Of a DNA stretch of 64,000 nucleotides, positions 39,184 to 52,078 are shown in pieces. Below the pieces are notes generated by a model, which was not told the DNA's origin, searched no databases, and was given only the letters and a program-made list of their open reading frames with translations. Source of the DNA: Sycobia sp. Sy_11 (taxonomy: Eukaryota > Arthropoda > Insecta > Hymenoptera > Epichrysomallidae); contig JACCIC010000028.1 in assembly GCA_018907035.1 (NCBI GenBank), positions 1,056,001-1,120,000 on the forward strand, read 5' to 3'. Position 1 is the first letter of the stretch; each line of letters starts with the position of its first letter. The position numbers and the translations under genes were made by a program.

Positions 39184-42100
39184 AGGGAAATAAATCCGCG
39201 CTTTGTCGGACGCGACGCGCATATATGGCGCGGGAGTTGATGACAAATTATGCGAGGTGGGGGGGGGGGGTAGGGCAGCGTACGCGTCGCGAGACTGATG
39301 GGAAGTTTTGATAAAATTGAACAGAGTGGGCGAAGGCGATGAAAGAGCGGTCGAATGAATTTGCGCCGCGCGTGGGTGTCCGATATATGTATGTATGACG
39401 GGTAAGCAGGGCGAGAGAAAAAAAACTTATTCCCGCTGTTGTATCTTAGATGAATGAAAAAAGTACGTTCGGATTATCTTGTATTACTTAAAGAATATAT
39501 CTGCCCTTCGCCATTTGTTTTTCGAAAGAAAAACGATCCTAATTGAACAATTAATATTTTTGCATTTTAAATTTCAGTATTAATTTCTTGAAGAATATAG
39601 ATAGCACCATTCTAGGATTGCCAAATAATCTATTTTTCTTCAGTTGCACACACGTAATTGTGTTTCTCACCAGAAGAAAATTTTAAAATGATCCGATAAG
39701 GACTTTTGACGCTGTTGTGAAATACCAAGTTTTACCTATTGCTCGAATTTTATACGCATTCTTGGTCGAAAATACTTTTTTCCAATTAGGAGGACGAATT
39801 ATTTCTTTGCAGTATTGAATCGTGCATTCTGAAATTTTGCCAATATTTTTTCAAACATATACTCCATGGAAGTACATTAGCCATTTATTGTTTGCAAATG
39901 AACATTTTTTATGGTTAATTTGCGATTTTTCTTTCGTTGAAAATTCGATGATCTCGTTCCTGAAAGTGTATTATTTTTAAAGAAAATTAATTAAAAAAAA
40001 AATTAATACGTGCTTCCATAACTAATAATATAGACATTAAGAATATTCCTTGTTTTTTGTTCAAGGATTCCCAGAAATTCGTCCTGACATTTACATATTG
40101 TAAATAAGAACGATTCAGAAGATTGTCTCTCTATATGCACCCTTTCTACCAAAATGATAATAATAATTTTTTTATACCTTATTATATATGTATTTATAAT
40201 AAATGAACCCAAATAAGAAATTCGATCGGTTTTCTCATACTCGTCGAAAACATTATACTACTTAATCCTATTCTCGATCCACTATACAGTGATCTTACCC
40301 TTTGAACATATATTTATTTCGATTAAATAACTTGATTTTCATAAATAATATTTACAGTATCATAAATAATATTCAGTCCTTTTAGCTTCAAATGATGCTA
40401 TTTTAAAGTTCAGTTTACGTTTTAGAAATTCCGAAAAAAATTGAACAATGGGTAATCAACTTCACTACAGCTGTTAAAGATCTCTTCTAAGCTCATATAT
40501 TAATGCACGTTTTTAATAAATATCGACGATAAATCATAATCAACGCGTTATTGAACCAAAGTAATTCCATCGTCGGAGAATCTAATATGAGACCGAATTG
40601 CGCAATTCCATAAGCCAATGGCACATTTTGCGCGGCGGAGTCAAAGAAGAATAATTTTCGAATGATTCACCGTTCGGACTGATTGAAACGTTGTTCGAAA
40701 AAAATGCCCGAAGCCATTTGAATAGCTATGTAGCTGACCTAAAAAAGTTCTGTTTCAGATTTCGCGCTCATAATGTGCATTTACTTCAATGCGTCACATT
40801 GCTCCAGCGAACGCAGATTGTGCTTTTTTAGACTGTTTATTAGTTTGTTTGTTTGCTTTCGAGCGGGCAACAAATCGAGTTGAAAAATATACATTTTGTA
40901 TTTGTTTTTCTGCTATTTTTGCAAGTTCGGCCAGAAAATTCTTCGGAATTACCGAGAAATCCCAAAAATGTCTAATCGCTCACACCAACAATTCGAAAGT
41001 ATAAGTATTTTCATTTTAGGTTACACATAGATTAGCACTTGCAAAAGGCAATCAAACATCTTCTGTACATGATTTTACGATGCTAAATTCAAATCTATTC
41101 AGTATTTTCTTCTTGCGCGTTCTGTATTTGCCAAAAATAAATGAAAAAAAAATTTGAAATTGGTAATTTTGGGTCGTCTGCGATTTGGGGGTTTAGAATT
41201 TGAAAGTTCAGACTTTGCAATTATTTATATACTGTATTCTTATGGGTTGGCATTAGAGTTGATTGTTAGTGTATTTTTTGGAAATGCAAAAACTCGTCTC
41301 GTGCTAAATCATAACGGCAGACAGGCTTAAATTTAGCATCCTAAAAAGCACATCAACAGATTTATTGATAACTTTCGTGAGTTATTTGTTGAATTTATGA
41401 TTCTACTAATTACCCCAAGAATTTCAATGTATAACGAATTACGAATTAATTATTTAATTGTAAGGCTTGAGAAGGAGACTCTTGGTAAGAATGAGCAGCT
41501 TTGTGTATATAATATATAAATTGGTATACATTATTTCGGTGGAATTTCGCTGAATTTCAGAAAGTGCAAAAGCCGCCACAGTTGAACTCGGGAATCTTTG
41601 TAATGTTGAGCGTTAAAAACAAAACATTCGAAATCAATCGACACCTCGGTCTAGTAGCTTGTGTTCGAAAATATGAAACAAAAAACTATACTAAAAACTC
41701 TGAAATCGCTCTATGAATCAATGAATGAGAGGGGAAGAGAAAGAGAGACAGAGAGACGCATAATATTTCAGAAATTTTCCGCTATAGAAAAAGAGATGGA
41801 ATGATTCGTGATGTAACGTTGGATGAGCTCTCCGGTTTCTATATAACACTTATGTCATCTTTTGTAGTATACAACTCGACCCATTGAATTACTCTACATA
41901 TATATATATACGTACACAAGCTAGTGAATGCTATAACGAGCGTGGCAAATTTTGTATGGAAATTTATTAAAATTAAACTGCTCTCATATGCGTTTTCTCC
42001 GTAGATCTTTGCAAACTGCGCTAAGTCAATAAATATTAATCAATTATAGCAGTGCTGAAAAATAATTAAAAACTCTATCGTCTGTGTCTGAGTTTAATGC

Positions 42101-42342
42101 ACCGCAATCTAACACTGAATCGCCGTTACTGCCATTATCGTCGCTATTATATACATATTTGCCGCGTAGCTATGTTCGAGTCAAAGTATAAACGATCGGT
42201 TAGATATGTAATTAATTATCATTTCATACGCACTATTCGGCGCTCCGGAGCGGATTGAATGGGCCGCGTGTAATGGACGTGGGGAGTGGGCAGGATAATT
42301 GTAAAAGCTCCTCCAACTGAATTTACGATCTCGGCTTAATGC

Positions 42343-42401
<59 letters not shown>

Positions 42402-42572
42402 CGACGATCGATCATAAAGAGGCGATTTAATAAGTGAGCAGTAATTTGACTAGCGCGTCGCTCATCCAAATCTATAAGGACTAAAACGTTGGCTCTTTTT
42501 TTTATGGGAGTATACGACGAGAGGCGAGATGGTATGGGGACGAAAACCTGGTCACGACACGCGTCGTGGTCA

Positions 42573-42614
<42 letters not shown>

Positions 42615-42765
42615 TCGTATATTGACGATCGATTACATTGTTTCGATTCCATCTTACTTACATGCATAAAGCTTTGGTTACGGCTGGCGGGGCATTAATT
42701 AAAATATAACGAGGGAAAAGAGAGAAAAAAATCATGAAGGCGCCTCAAGTTCTTTTGAGTCTCTC

Positions 42766-42802
<37 letters not shown>

Positions 42803-43641
42803 ATATAAGATCCGCAACAGGTCACCGGTACATAGGCGAGCCAAAGACGATATACATAGTATAATCATTTCGGCGAATGGAGCCTTATATAATCATTAAA
42901 AGGTTATCCTTTTTTATCTCTCCTGGCGAAGCACGAGACCGCGCCGCGGGTGCGCCGGAATATAAAATTTTTCTGATTTCCTGAAGACAAAAAAAAAACA
43001 TGTAAATTAATTTCCCCGCGTACATTTATCACGATTTCCTTTCGGATGTCAGATGTTGGACAAATTATTTTGATTATATGTATTTTCTAGTAGAAGAAGG
43101 TTTCGGAAAATTGCGCATTCGCACCATCACCACCTCCACCTCTACCCCCCACCGCGGTGAACGCGTCCTCTCATTTTTGCGCCCCACCCCTCCCCCCCCC
43201 AGCCGGACGCGCGAAGCCCGAATACCAGCACGCGTCTGTTTTTTTCCCCTCGACGTACCGTATATAGCGCGGCTTATATACGGTATGCGGCGCGGGCGTC
43301 GTACGAGATATTATTTTCGCAAAAGAGTAAGCCGCGCGACGGGGTGGAGGCATAGCGTATCGAAGCGAATGGAAGAATTATGTATTATATATTATAAAGG
43401 TATTATGTGTTATACAGGTGTCGAGCGCTTTAATTTTAATGACCACTGAAATAGAATGAAAAAGTTATGCAGTTTGAGGCTTCCTTTGTTTTTTTGTTTT
43501 TGTTTTTTTGTTTTTTTTTTTTTTAATCACGCTTAGTCTGTGCGATATTATGGTTGAGATTATCATTATATAACGTTGATTCACATCGGAATAAATCAAT
43601 TTTGCTAATTAAAAGAAGTGGCAGCTTTGAAAGATGAAAGA

Positions 43642-43701
<60 letters not shown>

Positions 43702-45653
43702 CCATTTTATTCCTTTACGGGCTAGTAGGACGTACACATGTTCCACTTAGTTTTATGACGATTTTTTTAATTAATTCTGAGTTGCAGATGTTTATATCGA
43801 TGCTTTAAAGCGTGCTATAAATATTTGAAAACATAAGATTTTCACGACAGATTAAATTAATTGTTTGTGACGATAAAGTTATTAAAAATTGATGTTGAAA
43901 AAGGCTTATTACTTTAAATTAAAAGTTGGGAAATCATTTTACTTACGAATTCAGCAGGTGATCCAGGCCATAGGGCGAAACGTACAATAATAGTTATAAC
44001 GTTATTAAGTCCAAAAGACATTTCATACGCTATTTCTGTTTTTTTTTTTTTAATTATTTAAGTGGAGAATTTAGTAGAAAAACTCTCATCATATTATTTT
44101 ATTTGAGATGATAAAGGATTATCGATATCGACAAATTGTCAAAAAATTTATTATATCAGATTCAATATCAGTATTTGTACCGTAATCAAAAAAATTTTAT
44201 AGATTATTATATTTTAATGCCATGAGAATAATATAAAATCTTCGTAAATTTTATTTTATCAGATTGAGCATATGCATTTGCATCAGAACCAGAACTTATA
44301 AAATTATTTTAAAAGATATTTTTGTTAAAGATGTTTTCAGATAAGCAAAGCTGGTATGTTTGAATTCATAATTATAGATAACTTATGAAATATTGAATCC
44401 ACCATTTGGAATTTTGAAATTCTGATAATAGATATATTTATTCATCAAATACAGAAAATTTTATAGATATAATTTAAATATATATCCAGCAAAAAAATCT
44501 ACCCTTGAAAGGGTTAATTTCAACACTGGAATAACTGGAAAATTAAGAGGCTTAAGTAAAAGAACACTGAGTGTTTAATCCTTCAAGTAATCAAAGGAGA
44601 TATCCGAGTACTGACTCATTTTTGGGGCATACGACCTTAGTAAGGCTCAAGGGCAGGGTCGTCTTTGTACAAGAGCCCATGAAACGCCCACCCATCTAGC
44701 CTCCTCCGCGTCCTGGTGAAAAAAATTATTAATGTAGACAGAATGCTCTTTTTGAATAAACTTAACACCGATTTTGTTAATTATCCAATAAATTATTTAA
44801 TTCTTATTATGCAGCAACAAAAAACCAATTGAGGAAGAGATAATTGTTAAAAAGATAAGTAACATGAGTAATACTTTTGAAACATAATTTTTGAGGTTTT
44901 TATTTTCTTAACACAGTGTTCGTAAAGCCTACCTGAAGCGTATGGCTCAAGCGCCACCAGCGCCAAAGACGACCCTGAAATAGGACGCCGTCTATGTTTT
45001 ACTCAGAACTACTCCGTTTCTGTTCGTTTGTCGAAGCTTTGAATTTTACGATTCAAAATGTTCTCAAATATATGCCCAACCTTTTGTCAAGATCCCTCTT
45101 TGGGTCTCATTATCATTTTTTAACCGATACGATGTATTTCGAAACGAAATCCGTCTCGAAAAGTAAGAGGTTAAAGGAGAAACACATCGAGAGAAGCATA
45201 TTTCAGAACATGAAAGGGACTATCTATATTATCAGAAATATTATAAGTTCTATGAATCAGTCGAAAAGCGTGCTTAAAATTAAAAAAACGAATTCGAATC
45301 CATATCTGGACTTCTCATGAATCTTGTTTTCAACCGTCGAACTCGACACTTCAACGATAAAAAATTCCGGTTAAAAAAATGGACCGTAGCCTCACGATAA
45401 CTCCCTCACTCACTGGGCCCTCAATTCGTTCAGTTTTTCGCATAGCGAAAATACTGGTCTTGTGTTTTCTTTTTGCATAAGTCGCTTAAAGTTTTTTTTT
45501 GGTATTCCAGTGCCCGAGTTAAAACGAGAACCCCTGTGAAAAGAAATCTAGTGATTTTTTTTTTACGTTAGACTCATTTTCAAGATGAAAACTGTCGAAG
45601 GACGCGTAATTACATATCTCCGGTATACATACATACATACATACATACATACA

Positions 45654-45726
<73 letters not shown>

Positions 45727-46251
45727 AACTGTGGAATAGGAGCGTGTAGCGCAAACACCACACACAATAACTTATAGCCCGATCGACCTACAGCGCGACA
45801 GTTATATTGGCTCGGAGGAGAGGTAAATAAAAAAAAAAAAAAAAACCTCAGAATTTCTTAATCTCGCCCGCTCTGATTGAAATGTACGTGTATACATACA
45901 CGTATGCATGCGAGTATATAATTTTTGCAACCGCGAGCGCGGTTGCAAAGCGTGACCCCCTCGAGAGTATATAATATTTTCGAGTGCCCGCGCGTACCGG
46001 ATTCGAGTAGCCCGCGCGTGCTGACGTCGGCGCGCTTTAGCCCTCGGGGCGATAGCAAGAGACAGGGGCGGGAGGGAGGAGGGGGGACGGAGCAGCGGCA
46101 GAAAAAACACGGAGGAGTTGACGATGCAAAAAATTATTTTCTTTTTTTTTCCGTCCCTCTCACCGTCCCCCATCCCCTTCTCTCGGACAGTTACAGATTT
46201 GTGTAATTGACGCAACGCGAGAGAGAAGGAAAGAGCATTGTGCCGTGGCTC

Positions 46252-46311
<60 letters not shown>

Positions 46312-48261
46312 ATGAGACCGCGATATATCGGCTGGTCTATAAATGGAGAAATTTCTTTTATTTGCATTATTAATTTTAGACTGTTGAATAACAGTGTCGT
46401 GGGAAACTTTTATATAGGTATATCTACTTAGTATTATTATAGTATATGAAGTGTTAGTCAATTTGCTTGTTTAGCAATCGCGTTACATATGTATAGGTGC
46501 AAGTGTTAATTAATTGTTTGATTTTATTCTAGTAGTTAGGTTGAGCTAATTTTATTTCTATATCTAAGCGGAAATAAACGACATGATACTTATTCGGTAA
46601 TATTTTCACAAAGGATTCCAAACGTAGTCTATTTCACAATTATAAATATGCGTTTACTAATTTATTGTCGAAAAAGGGTGCAAAACGCGTAGATAATCAT
46701 GTCACATGGTTGTCCGGACCAGCAGAAGAATGGAAACTGCATTGGATCACGTTCCATACGCCACTTTTTACAACAGTCAACGTCAAATACAATTTTACAC
46801 TCTCCCACATTTAGGGAACACACTCGATAGGCAAATGTTAAGCACACTATTTTAAAAAGTAGAATTTACGCGAATTATGGGGGCGCCAAATTGAATTATA
46901 CGTTGACTGTCGCAAGAAAATAAACGAGTTAAAACATTAATTTATATACATCTCATATGGATCTGTTTCATTGCTGATCGCTATTATTAAAAGTTTTATC
47001 AAAACTTGTAATATTGTCCCGTAAGTGTATGTTCTTGTTTACTTTACCCTGAACATGAACCTTTTGATAGTTGGGACGACGAAAGGATCATCATTGATCA
47101 AAATTTCCTTTACACACGGTCTCTTCACGAACTCGTTAAGCTTTTCCATTCTGCAAGTTTAATATATATGTTTATTTGTACATGCTAAGAAGAACTATTG
47201 TAAAAATTAGTCACAGAGCCTTATTTCTCAATTTCTAGCGAGTTCCACAAGTAGCGACGGAAATTGCCCTGAACTAATGAAAACCGTGCACTTTTTTCAA
47301 ACGATGATATAATTTGATCGGCTGAGCGCAACTCCGTAACGAAATTAAGATAAAACGATAATATCCAAAATGGTTATTTCCACGCTAATGTAAAACATCT
47401 TATTTCCAAGTACATATTTTCTAATAAAGTTTTGAATGCTCTTTTCTTATGTATAAAAAAAGGGACAAAAAAAAGAACAAAAAAAAGAGAACAAAAAAAA
47501 AAACCAATCAATGTTACTGATTTATGAGAGTTTTCCGTTCACACATAATAACAGAACGATGAATCACGCCACAATCCATTTTCTCATTTGACTTTCATAA
47601 CCAGAGTTTTGCGTAAATCGATCAAAAGTCTTGCTTTGCTTTGCGCATAATTCGTGCGCGCAAGATCAACGCGAGTTTGGAACTTTGATACTTTGGGCAC
47701 TGCGAGAAAAGCCTCGTGGATAAAAAGTGTAAATGACATTGCAAAATTAAAAATTTTCTCCTTATTCTTCGTCGATGAGCAGCTTTGGGAACGAGGCGAA
47801 AGTAGACCCTTCAAATAATAGACGAAGCGCCGAGGACGCTGAATAATAGCTGGACATCGTATAATTTGGCTCAAATTATCGAAGAATAAAAAGCGACACG
47901 AATCGCGCACTCATTCGATTGCCCTTATTCCCGTATTAGTCTTCCGTGCTCCCGCTGCGAAAAGACCCTGGACTTCTCCGCGAGCGATCGATCGTCGATA
48001 AAACTTAGTACGTGTTTAATTATAGCAAGAAGCAAATTTATGCGTGTGTGTGTGTACTCACGTGCGCGAGACTGGCGACCGCGAGGCCGAAGGTGAGCCC
48101 GATGTGGAGGACGCTGGGCGCGCTCGCCGCGCTGCCGCCCCAGTTGATGCAGGAGGCGCAGCCGATTATCACCAGGAGGCAGGTGCCGAGGGCCTCCGCG
48201 AAGAGGGGCGCGAGTATGGTGAGCCTGGTCACCTCCTCGATGCCCACGTAGTCCTTGGCGC
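30448..48261 (-). CDS. DRIP/PRIP-type aquaporin water channel (three exons seen; start-codon exon not certain)
   Basis: Membrane water channel of the MIP family. Exons in transcript order: 48261-48062 (entered in phase 1), 33207-33064, 30849-30448 (stop TGA). Junctions at both introns are AG/GT in phase 0. The 247 or so residues seen cover nearly the whole ~250-270 aa family length, so only a short N-terminus is missing. Helix 1 and 2 residues ([32 protein letters not shown]) are in the first exon. The first NPA (CHVNPAVT) is in the second exon, and the second NPA (SSMNPARS) plus the last helices are in the third. The selectivity-filter positions read Phe (helix 2), His (VAHLAAV), Ser (GSSMNPAR) and Arg after NPA, which fits a water-selective pore. 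AKDYVGIEE near the start and GSSMNPAR favour PRIP over DRIP. Exons are strikingly GC-rich and G/C-ending compared with their introns and with poe. Introns are about 2.2 kb and 14.9 kb. Confidence 0.9.
30604..30612 (-). other. Second NPA motif of the aquaporin
   Basis: Asn-Pro-Ala in the context [12 protein letters not shown], followed by the conserved filter arginine. Intact. A serine occupies the filter position held by cysteine in mammalian AQP1. Confidence 0.93.
30850..33063 (-). other. Aquaporin intron between the NPA exons (2.2 kb)
   Basis: Contains a G11 run next to the acceptor (30878-30888) and an (AT)n array at about 30920-30973. The rest is AT-rich sequence. No missing exon is needed, since both flanking exons are phase 0 and join within a conserved helix. 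Confidence 0.7.
33169..33177 (-). other. First NPA motif of the aquaporin
   Basis: Asn-Pro-Ala in the context CHVNPAVTV, in the half-helix of loop B that lines the pore. Intact. Confidence 0.93.
34960..35420. other. CpG-rich islet inside the large aquaporin intron
   Basis: Dense CpG (many CGCG) in an AT-rich surround, starting with a G10 run at 34963-34972. Long ORFs in several frames here are a by-product of GC richness and show no family match. It could be an internal promoter or enhancer. Confidence 0.35.
42346..42399. repeat. (GA)n microsatellite
   Basis: About 27 GA units inside the large aquaporin intron. On the transcribed (-) strand it reads (CT)n. A CT array of opposite orientation follows at 42770-42800. 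Confidence 0.97.
44654..44977. mobile_element. Possible non-autonomous hAT-like element (324 bp)
   Basis: Perfect 14-bp terminal inverted repeats, CAGGGTCGTCTTTG at 44654-44667 and its complement at 44964-44977. The CAGGG start is typical of hAT transposon ends. The interior is non-coding. The flanking 8-mers (CTCAAGGG and AAATAGGA) do not match, so no target duplication is left. Confidence 0.45.
45624..45724. repeat. Composite (ACAT)n-(AT)n microsatellite
   Basis: About 14 copies of the tetranucleotide ACAT (45624-45681) run directly into an (AT)n array (45681-45724). Such arrays grow by slippage. Confidence 0.95.
45940..46240. other. CpG-rich islet in the large aquaporin intron
   Basis: GC- and CpG-rich stretch followed by an (AT)n array at about 46254-46304. 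No supported coding frame. Confidence 0.35.
47039..47149 (-). other. Unrecognised exon-like short ORF inside the aquaporin intron (36 codons)
   Basis: ATG at 47149-47147, one base after a CAG acceptor-like site (47153-47151). It reads 34 protein-like, Lys/Phe/Val/Ile-rich residues (begins [11 protein letters not shown], contains [13 protein letters not shown]) up to a GTAAAG donor-like site at 47047. If unspliced it ends two codons later at TAA. A further acceptor-like site lies at about 46907-46908. It could be one exon of a small nested gene or chance. I do not recognise the product. Confidence 0.3.
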
Positions 48262-48282
48262 CTGTGCGCGATTGATTCGCGG

Positions 48283-48314
<32 letters not shown>

Positions 48315-49193
48315 CTTGTTGTTGTTGTATTATTATTATATAGATATAGACGTAGATTTTTTAATCTCTTTTGAGCCTTATTATTTATTTTTTGTTTGTT
48401 TGAAGAGTACTATGTAAATTGTTGTGGCTAAGGCACTTATCATATTGTTATAGGGATATTGAATAAGCTTTATATTTTCATCCTCCAAGTATTTTCGATT
48501 CATAATTAGTGTTTTCGACTACTATATCGTATAAAAATTTCAGAATAATCATTTAAAAATTTAAAAGAAATTGATATCAAATTACATTTGTGTTTTACAT
48601 TAATTAAATTATTCAGTTAACTATACGTTAGTTCAAGTGCAGGTTATTTTAAAGGTTTGAATGAATCATATATTACAATGGTTTTAATATCATTTCTATA
48701 GGCATCCAAATTTTATTTTGCTCGAATCCAAACTCTTAGAGAAATATCTGTTTATATAAACAGAATGTTTATATAAACCGAAAAAAATATTCATTAGACT
48801 TAGGATCGCCCCGTTTGATTTAATCCAGCAAATACTTTCTAATTTTGAGAAAAAATTTACAGGGTATAAAAATTGAAGAAAGCCATTAATTTAATGGCTG
48901 GGAATAATTTTTTCATTAAACGAAACTTATGTTTGAGTGTGCATCCACGCTCTATGGATAACTTAATATTTCATTTGGAATTTCGCGCAACAATTCACGA
49001 ACGCGTTTCGAGACATTCTTGCAGCTCGAATTAAGCAATTGTTTAAAGCCGATTGCAATGACTCCTACAGCCTGCTATTTTTATATTACAAGATCTTCAT
49101 AAAACTTACGGTTTTTATAGTAACGGCGATTAATGGGCACGAAAAACCACGTATACCGCCACAGCATTTAATTTCCGATAAATAAATAAATAA

Positions 49194-49234
<41 letters not shown>

Positions 49235-49382
49235 TAGAACATTTAAGAATTTTATATTATATGTACGAGCACCCGCGTATTAAAGCTTAATAACGTCACT
49301 TTTTATTGTTCAACAATGAAAGCTCGGCTGCGCACTTAAAACGTTCAAATTAACAGATGTAATGATGTAATCTGCAATGTAT

Positions 49383-49429
<47 letters not shown>

Positions 49430-49519
49430 CACACACACAAAAGAATATAACGATTTTATATGCTGCGAGATACGACCGGTGCACTTTTTAACGGCCGTTT
49501 TTATGATCTTATTATTCGA

Positions 49520-49570
<51 letters not shown>

Positions 49571-50061
49571 TCTAAACTTTGACACTATAATTGCCTCACT
49601 GACTTTTGATAGATGTACATTTTCCAATTTGTATGATGTGCGTGGGTATTATTATCGTAAATTGAATTGCTCACTTTTAGTTTTATAGTTTTCAGAAGTC
49701 AATAATCGTATATATTTTCGTTTGAAACGTGTATTTGTGATTTTTCCGTACGCTTGGAGCGAATTAATAGAGAAAATATAGCCAGCTTATGGATTTTGAT
49801 ACAGACATATATATGTGTATATATATATGTATGTATGTATATATAATATCATATGTAACAATAATATGAGTTGAAATAAATAATATGTATATAGAAAATT
49901 AATATATAAATTACACGATTTTATTTGTTTCTTCATTTATGAGCCGCGCGCACGCTTAAAATCCTCTTCAATTATCGGCTTTTACAATAAATTAGACCCC
50001 GACTAACAAGCCAATTCGTTTAATTTAGCACGATACTCTACTTCACACACACATACACACA

Positions 50062-50108
<47 letters not shown>

Positions 50109-51730
50109 GCGCGAGGTATCTAATTCCAAAAGAAAACTACCGCAGTCTGAATCTACTATACACGACTGGCTCGCTGCAGGTGGAGCAAACAAACCGTGCG
50201 AATACTGTAAATACTGAAATGCGCCGAGCTCAGGAATTCCGCTAATTTAATTTCCTGCCGCAATCCTGCGACTCGTCGTCGGGGACCGAATTATTTCGAG
50301 CAGAAACGAGCGCCTGGGCAAAACAAATATATATATATATATATATACACACAATCGATTATTATCGATTCAACCGTGGTTCCTTACAACTCCTCGCTCT
50401 CGACTTTATTATTATTGCTAGTAAATTCTATTTTGCCGAGTCTTAATCGCTTTGTGTTTCCAGAACAACTGGCAATAATCCACGTTTTTATATTTTTAAG
50501 CAAGAGCCAGAGATTAAGTCAGACCCCAATACTAATTGCTTATTCTTTTCCGTTCTTTTTCGCTTTTGATGTGTTTGTTTTTTTTTTCTCGAAAATTTTC
50601 GCAAATAATTCAAGGTTTTACGGGATCTAATACCGTGTAATATAGTAATAATGAGTAATATGTTTTGCTGTCGAAACAAATCTAAGTTTGAATTACGTTA
50701 AGAGGCTACTAATCAGTGTCGAACTAATTGTATATGAAAAATTAAATTGATTTTTCCGTATTTCCGATTTTAAAGTAATTATATTTTTTTCATTCACGTT
50801 TTGTAAAAAAAAAAAAAACAAAAATAAATTTTATTCAAAGTGAAGATATTAGTATTTTTTTCCGAGAAGACTTCCAATTTTATTGTGAGAGCGTTTCATC
50901 ATTTTTTTCGCCTTTACCATTCCAATTTATTTTTAATGAACCGTAAAATTGCAATTCGTAAAATTTAAGACATAGTCAAATACCATTTGTTTTTCTCGAC
51001 ATTTCCTGTAAGAAGTACTTACGAATTTTATATTTCAGTTTTTGTTTTCAATCAAAAATTCAGCACTCGGCGTGTCTTTATAGTGATAATGGATACTTTT
51101 TATTAACGTATGAGTAGATTTTAATTGAAAGGTGTCAGTCTACACATACAAGATTGATTTTTTCCACATTTTATACCACTACATCAATGGAAGAAGCACG
51201 TGTGAAATAATGTATGGATCTTATATGAATTATTTCTCACATTGACCTTCAAAGTGGTTTACAACAACAATGAATAAATTTATAATACATAATTTTTTGT
51301 CTTTCGTTTACTAGCAGAAATAAGTTTAAGGTAACAATTAAATTACATTGTTCTGTTAAATTTCAATCCGCTCTTATCTGTTAAAACACATTCGAAACGT
51401 TCGATCACTCATTACCGCAAGTGTTTCTTAACATAAAAAAATGGGATCTACTCAATCAGCTGCGATTTACAAATAAAAATCGGAGACACATCGTCTACCT
51501 AGCAGCCTCTCCATTACACGTTTCTACGCCAACGAGACACGCGTAAAATCTCAGCGGCTCCCGAAAACTTCACGTACAACGAAATCGCTACGGCTGGGGA
51601 AAATGATATTGCCCCCATCGCTGCGAATGGAAGGAAAAAAAAGAAGGAGCTGGAACGTGGCAATACGTGTGTAGGAGAGAGGAACGAGCGAGCGAGCGCT
51701 CGGGATAGAACGCCGGTGACACAGTCGAGT

Positions 51731-51734
<4 letters not shown>

Positions 51735-51766
<32 letters not shown>
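51735..51766. repeat. Poly-A run (32 bases)
   Basis: Uninterrupted A32 on the + strand, followed by a purine-rich A/G stretch. It could be the tail of an old retroposed sequence, but the upstream bases match nothing I recognise. Confidence 0.95.
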
Positions 51767-51767
<1 letters not shown>

Positions 51768-52040
51768 AAGAAGAAAAAAAAGAGAGAAAAAAAGTGTCTC
51801 GGGTGGATGTACCGAACGGGTTAAGGTCGATCGCCGCGGCGCGGATCCTCGACCGAAATTGCCATTCGGTGCCTGTCGCGGCGATCGCTCGCTCGCTAAC
51901 GGCCGATAATTGAATCTCGTCGTTTCTGCTTTTTTTCCTTCGTGCCGTTTCGACGCATCGTCTATATATACATATACATATACATATACGCACAAACATA
52001 TATATATATATATATATATTTTATAATAGCCTATTGCGGC

Positions 52041-52078
<38 letters not shown>

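Larger units (their letters stand above)
33208..48061 (-). other. Large aquaporin intron (14.9 kb), repeat-rich
   Basis: Mostly AT-rich with many microsatellites. (AT)n arrays lie near 33437, 35473, 36070, 37241, 38798, 39074, 39146, 42577, 43646, 45681 and 46254; CA, GA and CT arrays are also present. CpG-rich islets occur at about 34960-35420 and 45940-46240. A possible hAT-like element (44654-44977) and an unrecognised exon-like ORF (47048-47150, same strand) are also inside. I recognise no other gene. Confidence 0.6.

Noticed and set aside
44994..45320. 108-codon frame on the + strand just after the hAT-like element
   Set aside because: No recognisable domain and no splice or promoter context. 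It might be transposon debris but cannot be supported.
45624..45681. Regular short repeats considered as a CRISPR-like array
   Set aside because: It is a simple tetranucleotide microsatellite with no spacers, in an animal genome.
45802..46461. 219-codon frame on the - strand
   Set aside because: Low-complexity, crosses an (AT)n array and a CpG-rich islet; no conserved domain recognised.
47584..47910. 108-codon frame on the - strand near the aquaporin exon
   Set aside because: Lies inside the aquaporin intron, has no recognised domain and no convincing splice sites joining it to the ORF at 47039-47149.
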